64,000 nt of DNA from Malaya genurostris (taxonomy: Eukaryota; Arthropoda; Insecta; Diptera; Culicidae): assembly GCF_030247185.1 (NCBI RefSeq), contig NC_080571.1, positions 67,990,172-68,054,171 of the forward strand, read 5' to 3'. This document shows positions 20,571 to 31,483 of this stretch, piece after piece. Below the pieces are notes generated by a model, which saw only the letters and a list, made by a program, of their open reading frames with translations, searched no databases and was not told the DNA's origin. A program made the translations under genes and the position numbers. The stretch's first letter is position 1, and every line of letters starts with the position of its first letter.

Positions 20571-23437
20571 TTAACATACCGGTAAAGCAGAAACCATAAT
20601 TTTTGCAAATTAAAATCAACAATTTTATGGGTGGAAATAGTTGGTTGGCTCGATTTCAACCTCTGGGATGTATTTTTATCCGTTTTTGGTTGGAAGAAAC
20701 CACACTGACAACTACTTCACGTCAGAACAAAAATATGAATAACTTTTTAGACTTCCTCGCGATTTGGTATTTTCATAATTAATTACTTTTTCTTATTAGT
20801 GATCGGCTATAGATAAGTGATAGATTTTGATAATTTTGTCACACTACTAACACCTTTACCGATTTCTAAAATTCTATGGACATTTCACTCGTCAGAACGC
20901 TTATGGATTGCAGAAGCAACTGACATTATCTTCATTTCTCCTTTCACTGCTTGATTACGATGTGACTAAATAATAATCGGAAAGAAAACGGAAAATTGCA
21001 TTCACTCGAAGAACTTGGAGAAGAGGAGACGTTCTAAGTCGAAGAAAAAAAATGTCCAAGATTAGAAGTCACGACATAGTGCTCACAAACTAAATCAAAC
21101 ATGTTGTGTGACAAACGAGATCAACTAATATGCAGCACACCAACGTGGACAAATTCACCCATGCTGCGAATAAATAACAGAACTAATGAAAACCAGCCGT
21201 TCTGCAGCACGGCCTGGCACCAACTGAGCAATATAACGGAATATAAGTGATGGTGTGATAGCAAAAGCAGTCTTACACCGAAAGAAGCTGCACTGCTACT
21301 GATTGAAATACGATGAGAAAAGCAACGGTCAAAACTCTCGGATGCGGTAAAGGAGTCGAGAAAATGACATCATTATGTCATGCTGTGATTGGCTCTTGAA
21401 GCCAATTGGTCAATTTAATCCGATTTTTCAATGGAGTACTATTAAAATACTTAAATAACGCTAGAATATGTGTTTAAGTAAAATGTTTCCAAATTGATTA
21501 TACAAAACCATCAACATATAAAAAGGTGCTTATAATTAACACAGAAACACAGGCAAACACAGGCGACATTAGTTTTCCTCTTTGATGCTCGTTAGTTGTG
21601 TATAAAACACAACTTTTAAGTATACTTGATTTTTGTATTATTTGTGGTAATCTAACATAACTGAAAATTTTATCATAAACTGTTGATCATGTTTACGATT
21701 GAATGAGGAAAAGATTATGTTGCTACGCCAAGAACAACAAGATATATTCACGATTTTGTTCTACCTATTCTGGTACAGAGTAAATTTTGAAAAGAAACTT
21801 GTAAATTTTCCATTCAATGCATGTTAAATCTTCGATGATTTTTTGGCTCATAGCAAATTGTGCAATGCGCGCCCGCTGAAGAACAGGGTAAAACGAACTC
21901 TTTTTGGGTAGAAATTTTACTGGGCCTACTTGATCCATGTGCTCCACTATTTCGGACCACATGCTTAGTTGAACAGCATACCTATCTCCTGTGTCATTTC
22001 CCATTATATAAATTGTGTTTAATGTCGTCCGAACAAATTATTGAATAGTCACACGAAATTTGACAGACACATTAATATACCTACATTAGAAGGGATATTA
22101 CGTGAATCTTCAAAAATTCACAGATTTCTAAAAACTCCATTAAAGTAAAGCTCCAACTTCCAGACTGTCGTAATGCTTTAAAATGTCATTCATACACAAC
22201 ATAATTGAGGTGTAATATAAGTGGCAAAGTAAAATTATCACCGTAATATCGAACGGTAAATCGGCCTAACTCTAAACGTAATAGAAAATCACTTTAAAAT
22301 GGTAAATCTTCTTTTGCGTGAACCTTTAAGTGGAGTTTCTAATTACTTTCACTTAATCACAATTAAATTCTACTATTCACTGTCACGTCACTACACTTTC
22401 ACTAAGATGTAATAATTGCAATACAATTTTGAACTATTTTTTGTAGTATTCATTAATTCATGCCAACCAAAACGACAAAAAAAAAGTGAAAATGGTTCCA
22501 ATGATTGATTTAAAATGACCTCGAAAATAGCGTGGTGGATTGTCTAAAAATTATGCTTGTAGATTATTATCAATATTTAGAAGGTTTTTTGCGTGATATC
22601 CAAAAGACAAAATTGCACCGATAAGAAAATTAAGCAATAGCTCATACAATCATTTTAAATTCGCTGAAGCTGATGGACAACTTAGACTACATGTACCACA
22701 ATTTTTTTTAGCACGAACTCAATATGGAATAGAAGAACATATAATTGTTGATTCAACTGACAAAATCAGTTTGTTTTTATTTTCTTCTAAAGATGTATAC
22801 GCTATACGTGAGTAAAAATAAATTAGAGAGTGAGTAAAAATAAATAACAAAGTTCAATTAATGAATGTAAAAAAATTTGAGTGAAATGTAAATAACTTAG
22901 GTATAACAATTCTGCAGATGTAATAATTAATTCATAACTCTGAACAGATGTGCTCTAATAATGAAAAAGTAGATTCAAACACATTTATCCAGTACAGATT
23001 CGAAGTTTGTCATGTGAACACCAATGAACGAAAACAGCTTATTTAGTATGAAGATGTGCGTGCTCGATTAATGCGTTCCTTTACAATGAAATCATTGCAG
23101 TTCTCTTCATTCATTCACAAGATGCATTCACAGTAAAAAAGTTATAGTACACTTTATGTTAGTAATTCAGTATGAAATCACGTATTACGTGCTTTATTCT
23201 ATTGTGATAATTTCATTGCTTTCTAATCGCTATAGAAATAATGACGACAAGAGACCTCCATCCTCAAAATGCACGTTCATATTACGCTATTCTTTATGTT
23301 CAGTTGTAGAAACTGTAGCCCCTCTTTACAATCGAGATGCATTTGCTAGTTTAGTAAGATTAAAAAGATCGAAAAACAGATCCGTTTGAAATCAACAATG
23401 ACTTGATCATTTGCTATTTGGTTCTAATTGCCGCATA
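20571..23437. other. AT-rich non-coding sequence with a dispersed repeat
   Basis: No gene was found. The part 21230-21490 is paralogous to 27040-27290: both share CACCGA, AGAACTGCTAC-type words, TCGAGA-GATGTCATCATTA, ATGCTGTGATTG-type and GGAGTACTATTAAAATACTTA-type blocks. A partial third relative lies at 27720-27850. A short ATG-led frame at 21860-22048 has no supporting motif. Confidence 0.4.
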
Positions 23438-23615
23438 AAGTCTACTATATCGATTTTGATTTTTTTCTTTTCGGCAAGTATAAACTAAGAAAGACGAAAG
23501 ATATGAAATGAGAAGACGGATAGGTATTCTAGATAGCCTAAGAAGTCTTTTCATTTCATATCTTTCGTCTCTCTCAGTTAATAATTGCCGAAAAGAACCA
23601 ATCAAAATCGATGTA

Positions 23616-24881
23616 TCAGGTGTACAACTTTGCTTCCACCGTTTTTTTCCAAAGTTAAAAGCTTCACTTGCTTACAGGTGTATTATTCAAAGTATTGTCC
23701 GTCGCTAGCGACAACTTTCTCCCATTTTTCCGGCAATTTTCGGATTACGGCTCGAAAAAAGGAGTTCTCTTTTGACGCTATCCATGAAGCAATCCATTTT
23801 TCCAACTCTTCGAAGGATTGAAAATGTTGATCTGCCAGGCCGTGTGTCATCGAACGGAATAAGTGGAAGTCAGAAGGGGCGAAATCTGGGGAATACGGCG
23901 AGTGGGGCAAGACATCCCATTTCAGCGTTTCCAGGTACTTTTTGACCACTTTTGCGACGTGAGGCCGAGCATTGTCGTGTTGAAGGATGACTTTGTCATG
24001 TCGCTCTTGATATTGTGGCCGCTTTTCTTTTAGCGCGCGACTAACGCGCATCAGTTGCGTTCGGTAGCAATCTCCTGTGATGGTTTCACCCGGTTTTAAG
24101 AGCTCGTAGTAAATCACACCGAGCTGATCCCACCAAAATACAAATCAACATCTTAGCGCCATGAATATTCGGTTTTGCCTTCGACGAAGTAGCATGCCCG
24201 GGCTTTCCCCATGATTTTTTGCGTTTAGGATTATCGTATCGAACCACCGGTTACGATTCGATGTAAAAACCCCTTACGATTTTGTCTTTGAAGCAGTTGC
24301 TCACATACAAATAGATGGCGCTCGATGTCCCTCGGTTTCAACTCGTACGGCACCCAGTTTCCTTCTATCTGAATCATACGCAGGGCCTTGAAACGTTTTG
24401 AAATGGCTTGCTGACTCACTCCCAACGATTCGGCAAGCTCTTCTTGGGTTTGGCATGAATCTTCATCAAGCAATGCTTCTAGTTGTTCATCTTTGAAGGT
24501 TTTTTTCTCTTCCACCACCATGTTTGTCTTCGACATCGAAATCACCATTTTTAAAACGTTGAAACCACTCCCGACACGTTCTTTTACTCAGAGCAGCATC
24601 ACCGTAAGTTTCTGAAAGCATTCGATGCGCTTCAGTTGCATTTTTTTCGAATTGTAACAGAAAAGTAAAACTTCCCACAAATGGCGAGAATTGGGCACAT
24701 AAACAGACATTTTCGAGCGTGAATAATACGAAAACAAGAACAACTATCACTGAAACGGCGATGACAATTCGTTAGGCACTGTACACACTCACTTTAAAGG
24801 CATTATCATCTATGTATTTTGACCAGCCTCAGCCGGTACACCACCTATCGGAAAACGGCGGAAGCAAAGTTGTACACCTGA
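23616..24881 (-). mobile_element. DD34D mariner
   Basis: Inverted ends TCAGGTGTACAACTTTGCTT (23616) and its complement at 24881 match over about 30 bp. TA flanks at 23614-23615 and 24882-24883. Length 1266 bp. Its ends and protein differ from the irritans-type mariner at 11.6 kb, so it is a separate lineage. Confidence 0.88.
23683..24720 (-). pseudogene. DD34D mariner transposase, first Asp deleted
   Basis: The N-terminus reads EKNATEAHRMLSETYGDAAL, TCREWFQRFKNGDFDVEDKH, then after a frameshift DEQLEALLDEDSCQTQEELA (helix-turn-helix), GVSQQAISKR and WVPYEL. The block that should be VTGDEKWIRYDNPKR is VTGGSIRYDNPKR, so the first catalytic Asp is lost by a small deletion. Another frameshift leads to YYELLKPGETITGD, VILQHDNARPHVAK (second Asp) and YSPDFAPSDFHLF (third Asp, 34 residues on), ending DGQYFE. 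Confidence 0.88.
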
Positions 24882-24891
24882 TAGTAGACTT

Positions 24892-25650
24892 GTTCATTTG
24901 TTTAGAAATCGTTTGGTAGTTTACTCATTGTATTGGTTTTTGGTTCTCTTCTCCCAGTCATAAGCGGTTTATTTTATCGATTGTCTAGAGGCGAACTAAC
25001 CCATAAGCTATTTTTTTTGGGTAAAACGACAATTTTCATCATCGGTTTCACATTTTTTATCTAGCCTTACTTTTGAAAATAAATATAACCTCCTTTGAGG
25101 TTTCCAAAAACACAATAAATTGCTCTTTGAGGAAGATGAAATCTTTTATTATTATCCGATAGTTCAATAAATTTCATCATTTGTCAGGTATAACACTTGA
25201 AAAATCGAGAAAAAAATATCTACGATAACGATTTTGAGAAAATTTTGTTTCAAGAACCATTTTAAAAACGAAGTCAAAGTTTAACTAAGGCTAGAGTGAG
25301 TATGGCGGTGTAAATTGACCTTTTTGGTAATGAATCAAAATACATAGAACGATTATGCAAAATTTGAGTCTAATCAAAACACACAAAAAAATAATAATTT
25401 GGCCATCTAGTTTAAATGGAATCACTCCCAAGAATTTTTGGCAGTTTCCATACTTAGTATGAAGCCGGCTGTTCGTAGATTTGACATGTAATCAGTTGAT
25501 TTCAAATGAAAACTCTCCGCTCTGATCAAATATCACGTAAGCAGAATAGTCCGAGAGCCAACGTATTCTGAGCACGCATACCATTTAAAACACTCTACTG
25601 CGATAGGAGATATCGCACTGACTAATGGATATAATGGAACTGAAATTCAT
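24892..25650. other. No recognisable feature
   Basis: AT-rich sequence without ORF, repeat or RNA signal. Confidence 0.4.
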
Positions 25651-25668
25651 CAATTTATTATTATTATT

Positions 25669-25748
25669 TTTACGTTTCGTCTTTGACTCATCAGTGCAGA
25701 GCAGTTCAAATTGAACTCCTTAGTGCTAAACTCGGCAGTTCACGTAAA
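25669..25748 (-). ncRNA. Degenerate hammerhead ribozyme copy
   Basis: On the minus strand CTGATGA, the three-base-pair stem II (GTC-AAA-GAC), GAAA and a stem III ACGTAAA are all kept, and stem III can pair with TTTACGT at the other end. Relative to the plus-strand copy, 19 bases are missing. They include the cleavage-site C and one side of stem I, so the base after stem III is G. It should be inactive. Confidence 0.7.
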
Positions 25749-25911
25749 AATAATAAAAACTGTTATGTGCCCTAGCACAAAATTTGGCTAACCCCTAAAT
25801 GACCATACCAGCATCGGCCAGAAATAGTCGAAAACACGTTTTCGTTCGGCACGTCAGAAAAGACATTGCACTCCGTTGCAAAACAAAAAGTGTTCTGTAA
25901 GTAGCAGAAAC

Positions 25912-26010
25912 TTTACGTCTGCTTAGCGGTTCAAATTGAACTGCCGAGTTTAGCACTAAGCAGTTCAATTTGAACTGCTCTGCACTGATGAGTCAAAGAC
26001 GAAACGTAAA
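25912..26010 (+). ncRNA. Hammerhead ribozyme, type III topology
   Basis: Stem III is 25912-25918 (TTTACGT) paired with 26004-26010 (ACGTAAA), seven perfect pairs. The cleavage-site base is C25919, after the conserved U. Stem I is TGC/GCA (25920-25922 with 25982-25984), a TTA/TCT internal loop, then a 19-bp helix (25926-25944 with 25960-25978, one G-T-type mismatch) closed by a 15-nt loop. The core CTGATGA is 25985-25991. Stem II is GTC-AAA-GAC (25992-26000), followed by GAA and the A that opens stem III. Every invariant hammerhead core base is present. Self-cleavage is predicted 3' of C25919. Confidence 0.85.
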
Positions 26011-26064
26011 AATAATAAAAACGGTTATGTGCCCTAGCACAAAATTTGGCTAACCCCTAAATGA

Positions 26065-27955
26065 ATTTATTATTTCCCAATAGTTTCAGCAACGAAAATC
26101 TCTACCTAATTTCTAACGAATCGGCATTTTTATACATTTCGCCCTAGTAACTCCCATCAACGCTTCGGCATCGAAAACGCTTTGCTGTCAGCTTCAGTAT
26201 CAATATCGACAATCGAAAGCTTCACGCTAAGAAATGACAGCCGCAAACATGTGTTCTGTTTGCTAAGGAAAGCAGAACTTAATCATATCACGATGCACCC
26301 CACAGTCATGGGGCTTCGTCAATCTTCGCTCGGTTCGAAGTGGAGGAACAATCATGAAACGTACGTTTAAAGTGACGTGCAAACAAATTGCACTTCTCGT
26401 ATGCATCGCAGGATTTCCCGATTTCCAGAAAACGCTGTGCGTGGCAGGGGAAGTCTTCTTCCCATTCCGATTGATGAACGTCTTCGGTTTGCCTGGTTTA
26501 TTTACAATTTCAATCAACAAAGTGAGACTATTGATTATTTCCAAGCATGCTTAAGCTATTTGTCTGCATGCTACGGTAGTGGAAAATGTAATTCGAGCTT
26601 GACGCTGCACTCGAAGCTAAAATTGGGAATTGCAAAATCTACGTTATCGTGTGATTGTTTTAATGACTGTTGATCGGAAGGAAAGTCAAAAGCATACTAA
26701 TTCCTAACATTTTAAAACCTGCTTGTCGAACTCATCCCTGAAATACCATTAGTTTAACGATTCGGAAGAAAATCATCAATCTAACAGAGAATAACAGAGC
26801 ATTTCAAAAGCATTCAGTATGTTTCATGGGCTAGCATTAACTGAGCTAGAAAATATATTTGTATTGGATATCTTAACTCATCTGCTAGACGACCTGTCTG
26901 GTTCACGAGCAGGCACTAACTGAACTAAAAAAATTCACCGAGAATATATTCAACGATTCTGTTTTATGCTAAAGTTCGTACTATACAGAACGGAGCGGTA
27001 TTTTCTTTCATATATGACGCATAGACCCCCTACACCGACCGAAGTAGAACTGCTACGGAATGAAACACGAGGTGTGAAGTAACGACCAGAACCGTCGGTC
27101 ATGTTAAATGAATCGAGAGGATGTCATCATTACGGAATGCTATGATTGATGCTTGAAAACAAGGGTCAATTCGAAAAGAAAAATTCGATGGCGTACTATT
27201 CAAATGCTGAAATGACCTTGAAATATCTGTTTAAGTTGAATGTTTTCGAATTTTCTCGAATTAAATCAAATGGTATTTGAATTGAATGAATCTATTAGCA
27301 GATAACTGAGTTGTGCGCGCTCAAAATTCTGACAGAAAAGGCAAATGCGACAAGAATTAATTTTTTGTACAGAAATTTTAGCAAACTTGAATTTTGAGTT
27401 ATTTGTTACTGAAATTTACAACCAGAGATATTCACGATCGAAGACTTATAGTTAAGTAAGACGTATTCACGTCAAAAGTTTTCATGATTATCTTCGTAAC
27501 ACAACTTTGAACTGAATTTATTCGCAAGTCACCGTTTGACTTGTAAATAAAGATTCCATTATGCACACGACCTTGTCGACAAATCAATCCGTTTTTATGC
27601 GTACAATATTGAAATAATGGATCCAAATCAAGTTAAATGTGGTAAATCAATCACCGAGATACAAGCGCTTCAAAGAGAAGGAGAATCAAAACCAACATCT
27701 AATTGGGATTCAAAATACTCAAGTGAACCGGGTGTGCAGCAGTCGAAAATGGCATTCTTACACCGCACACTGTAATTAAAGGAGCATATATTTACAGATT
27801 CCGTTTAGTGCGATAGTTCGTACTGTCTATCGGTGCCGTAGTGAGAGTGAGGCGAGTGAGACGACCACCTCGGGCGCCAACATCCAGGGGGCGCCAAAAC
27901 ATAATGGAATTGGTAAAAATTTTTGTACAATTAGTTTAAGAAAACATTAATTACT
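26065..27955. other. Non-coding sequence with dispersed-repeat segments
   Basis: 27040-27290 is paralogous to 21230-21490, and 27720-27850 shares an AGTTCGTACT-TC-ACGGAGC-type block with 26980-27010. A 66-codon frame at 26354-26554 begins MKRTFKVTCKQIALLVCIAG and is mildly hydrophobic. It has no splice signal or homology I recognise, so it is not called as a gene. Confidence 0.4.
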
Positions 27956-28087
27956 TGCGCAGTCGGTGTTGAACAGTCGTTCGCACCGCACGCGTATAGC
28001 TCTTGGCTCCTGGAATTTTTTTTTCTGGCTACCTAGAGTTTCATTGATTCAAGGCTTCAGTCTTTTTCAAGACTACCTGAATCACTA

Positions 28088-28149
28088 ACTAAGTGATACA
28101 AAGAGTGATATTAGAGTGACTAAGTGATACAAAGAGTGATATTAGAGTG
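28088..28149 (+). repeat. Tandem duplication of a 31-bp unit in the 5' UTR
   Basis: Two perfect copies (28088-28118 and 28119-28149) of a unit containing ACTAAGTGATACAAAGAGTG. Repeated 5' UTR modules are common in Jockey-clade promoters; a promoter role here is inference. Confidence 0.85.
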
Positions 28150-28248
28150 ACTAAGAAATTAATCAGCCTTTTTTAAGGCTAGCTAGGAGTCTATTCGAAG
28201 ACTAATTTAGCCTAGTTAATTTAATTTAAAATTTCATTTATTTCAAAA

Positions 28249-29743
28249 ATGCCTGCGTCCAACCGGAAAGGCAACAAGCCTAAGGCTAAAAATAATTCAA
28301 TACGGAATAAATCACAATCCGTTATTCAACATTTTTCTAATAACATTCACGATCTTATAGAATCGGAATGTAAAAATAAAAGACAACGGACGGATTTCCC
28401 TTCCGTTGATTCTATTCCGTCTAACAATATTTACGAGATTCTTCCTGAATCCGATTGTAGCGACATAGAAGAAAATTCTACAAAAATTCCCAAAATGGAC
28501 GCTTGTCGTTCTGGGAAGAAACAACAATCTATGCCACCAGTGACGGTGATGATTTCCGACTTCAAAGCATTCCGTACTGAGCTTTCTACTTTTCTCCCGG
28601 AAGTAAAAGTCTCATTTCAAATCGGACGAAGAGGAGAATGTCGAGTCTTGGTGGATGGATTGGAAGATTACGAACGTCTTATTCGATATTTGTCCGAGAA
28701 ACTTCACAAATTTTATTCATATGATATAAAATCAGTCAGACCCTTCAAGGCTATCTTGAAAGGCATATCAAACGTTAAAAGTACTGATGAAATTAAAAAT
28801 GAACTAAAAGAATTGCTTGGTTTTACCTCTTCCCAAGTAATACTTATGAAAAAAGGGCGAATGGTACTGCTAAACCACGCTCTGGAATTTCCCATTAATT
28901 TTACCTAATACACTTCAATCGAAGTGATGTAAACAATTTGAAAACTTTAGAAAAAGTACGTTTCATTTCCCACATTAAAATTCATTGGGAACATTATAAA
29001 CGGCATAATCGTATTGCAAACTTAACGCAATGTCGTCGTTGCCAAGGCTTCGGTCATGGAACCAAAAATTGTCATATGGATATACGGTGTTTGAATTGTG
29101 GTAAATCGCATTCGAAAGACGTTTGTCCAATGAATGAAACCACTGATAAATTTTCATGTTCAAATTGCAATGGAAATCATAAATCCAATTATTTGAAATG
29201 TCCTGTCAGGGAAAAAATTTTAAACGCTCGTTCGCTTAGACAACAAGTCAAATCAACGACCTTAAATTTACAGAACATACCTGATAATCAAAAAACCGTT
29301 TCAAATGCCACGCCTAATTCTTTTAAGGCACTGATTTCTTCGAAACAAAAAACAGGTACGCCTGTCAATTCGTCTTCTAACGAAAACAATTTATTGACAG
29401 GTAGATCGACCTCGTCATCATCTTCTTCTAATGTCAGTTATGCTGGTATATTAGGTAGAAATCTATCACCTATTTCTTCTAATGTAAATAATCAAAACAC
29501 AGGACCGCCTTGCAGTGCAGTGGCAGTCTACCTACAAATATTCCTTCAATGCCATTCGCTTCTTTAAATGAAGTCGATTTAGGCGATATAACTGAAAATA
29601 AAATGATCTACCTACAAGATCAACTTTTTCAAATGATCATCCAAATGAATTCGACTTCATCACTTTTTGAAGCATTTCAAATCGGATGGAAATTTGCAAA
29701 TAATATTATAATGAATTTAAAATTTAACTGTGATGTTAAATAA
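28249..29743 (+). pseudogene. Juan-like ORF1 (gag-like), two frameshifts
   Basis: Starts MPASNRKGNKPKAKN. Residues 95-215 form the RNA-binding region (VTVMISDFKAFRTELS, VRPFKAILKGI). The frame stops at 28906-28908, but the neighbouring frame continues without loss as YLIHFNRSDVNNLKTLEKV, so a single-base shift occurred near 28895. Three zinc knuckles follow (CRRCQGFGHGTKNC, CLNCGKSHSKDVC, CSNCNGNHKSNYLKC), then a Ser/Thr/Asn-rich stretch. A second shift near 29510 leads into LPTNIPSMPFASLNEVDLGD and the natural stop at 29741-29743. The protein would coat element RNA and act as a nucleic-acid chaperone. Confidence 0.85.
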
Positions 29744-30558
29744 TTATTTGAATATTTTAAATTGGAACGCTCGATCTTTGAAATCGAGTGAAGATGAATT
29801 TTATAATTTTCTCAAAGTTCACAAAATTCATATTGCCATTGTGACAGAAACTTTTCTTAAACCAAATGTAAAATTGAAAAGTAATCCACATTATGTGGTT
29901 CATCGATTTGACAGGTTTACTGGAGTGGGTGGTGGAGTTGCCATTTTTGTCCAACGGCAAATTAAACATCGAATTTTACCTTCTTTCAATACTAAAGTTA
30001 TTGAAAGCTTGGGAATCGAAGTTGAAACCATTCATGGAATTTATTTCATCGCTGGAGCATATTTGCCATTCCAATGCACCGGCGAACAATTAAATTTCTT
30101 TAAAGGCGATTTGCAAAAACTTACAAGATATCGATCGAAATTTTTCGTAATAGGGGACTTAAATGCTAAGCATGTCCAGTGGAATTGTAGGCAAAATAAC
30201 AGTAATGGTAAAATACTTCATAATCAACTCTCAGCTGGTTACTTCACAGTTCTTCATCCCAGTAATCCGACTTGTTTCTCTTCAGTGAAAAACCCGTCTA
30301 CAATTGATCTGGTTCTAACAGATCAAAGTCACATTTGTAGTGAACCGATTACACATGCTGACTTTGACTCAGATCATCTTCCTGTAACATTCAGACTTTC
30401 CAACGAAGCTATAATTAATCCAATTAGTTCTATTTTCAACTATCATAGAGCTAATTGGTTGGATTACAGATCTCACATTGAAAATCATGTGGATCATGAA
30501 ACTATTTTAGAAAATGCTGCGGACATCGACACAGCAATTGATAATTTGAATCATTATA

Positions 30559-31483
30559 AAGGGTGATTTTTTAAGAGCTTGAGAACTTTTTTAAACAATA
30601 ACACGCATAAAATTTGCAAAATCTCATCGGTTCTTTATTTTAAACGTTAGATTGGTACATGACATTTACTTTTTGAAGATAATTTCATTTAAATGTTGAC
30701 CGCGGCTGCGTCTTAGGTGGTCCATTCGGAAAGTCCAATTTAGGGCAACTTTTTCGAGCATTTCGGCCGGAATAGCCCGAATTTCTTCGGAAATGTTGTC
30801 TTCCAAAGCTGGAATAGTTACTGGCTTATTTCTGTAGACTTTAGACTTGACGTAGCCCCACAAAAAATAGTCTAAAGGCGTCAAATCGCATGATCTTGGT
30901 GGCCAACTTACCGGTCCATTTCTTGAGATGAATTGTTCTCCGAAGTTTTCCCTCAAAATGGCCATAGAATCGCGAGCTGTGTGGCATGTAGCGCCATCTT
31001 GTTGAAACCACATGTCAACCAAGTTCAGTTCTTCCATTTTTGGCAACAAAAAGTTTGTTAGCATCGAACGATAGCGATCGCCATTCACTGTAACGTTGCG
31101 TCCAACAGCATCTTTGAAAAAATACGGTCCAATGATTCCACCAGCGTACAAACCACACCAAACAGTGCATTTTTCGGGATGCATGGGCAGTTCTTGAACG
31201 GCTTCTGGTTGCTCTTCACTCCAAATGCGGCAATTTTGCTTATTTACGTAGCCATTCAACCAGAAATGAGCCTCATCGCTGAACAAAATTTGTCGATAAA
31301 AAAGCGGATTTTCCGAATGGACCACCTAAGACGCAGCCGCGGTCAACATTTAAATGAAATTATCTTCAAAAAGTAAATGTCATGTACCAATCTAACGTTT
31401 AAAATAAAGAACCGATGAGATTTTGCAAATTTTATGCGTTTTATTGTTTAAAAAAGTTCTCAAGCTCTTAAAAAATCACCCTT
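30559..31483 (-). mobile_element. DD41D Tc1/mariner snapback element with 174-bp inverted repeats
   Basis: Arms 30559-30732 and 31310-31483 are inverted copies with a single difference by eye (CAC against AAC near 30604). Ends read AAGGGTGATTTTTTAAGAGC. TA flanks at 30557-30558 and 31484-31485. Each arm contains the same last 21 codons of the transposase plus the 3' UTR, so the right arm is an inverted duplicate of the 3' end and replaces the 5' end of the gene. The near identity and the intact host ORF2 point to a recent insertion. Confidence 0.9.
30666..31325 (-). pseudogene. DD41D transposase, catalytic part only
   Basis: After an artefactual MVHSENPLF from the fused arm, the protein reads YRQILFSDEAHFWLNGYVNK (first Asp), VWCGLYAGGIIGPYFF, MWFQQDGATCHTARDSMAI (second Asp) and PPRSCDLTPLDYFLWGYVKS (third Asp, 41 residues after the second). 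It ends HLNEIIFKK and stop. The N-terminal DNA-binding half is missing, so it cannot bind ends or transpose by itself. The catalytic frame has no stop or shift. Confidence 0.88.

Larger units (their letters stand above)
23438..24891. mobile_element. Hairpin (foldback) element split by a mariner
   Basis: Arms of about 80 bp, 23438-23518 and 23545-23615 continued at 24882-24891, are inverted copies. Shared blocks are AAGTCTACTA-ATCGATTTTG, CTTTTCGGCAA and GACGAAAGATATGAAATGA. The loop is about 26 nt. The mariner at 23616-24881 sits in a TA ten bases from the outer end of the right arm. Removing it restores the match of the outermost bases, 14 of 15. Confidence 0.75.
25664..26063. mobile_element. 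Hammerhead-ribozyme-bearing repeat element
   Basis: A block of about 400 bp carries one hammerhead motif on the plus strand (25912-26010) and a degenerate one on the minus strand (25669-25748). Each is followed in the + direction by the same 61-base tail (25742-25802 and 26004-26064, one mismatch), giving a 262-bp repeat period. AATTTATTATT occurs at both outer borders (25653-25663 and 26064-26074) and could be a target duplication. There is no protein. Retrozymes, Penelope-like elements and some SINEs and satellites are known to carry hammerheads; which applies here is unknown. Confidence 0.55.

Noticed and set aside
26354..26554. 66-codon frame starting MKRTFKVTCKQIALLVCIAG as a possible secreted peptide
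   Set aside because: The hydrophobic run is short, charged residues and Cys follow without a cleavage motif, and no splice sites are convincing.
30666..31376. Separate plus-strand gene ending in the same peptide as the transposase (31179-31376)
   Set aside because: It is the inverted arm of the snapback element, not a gene.
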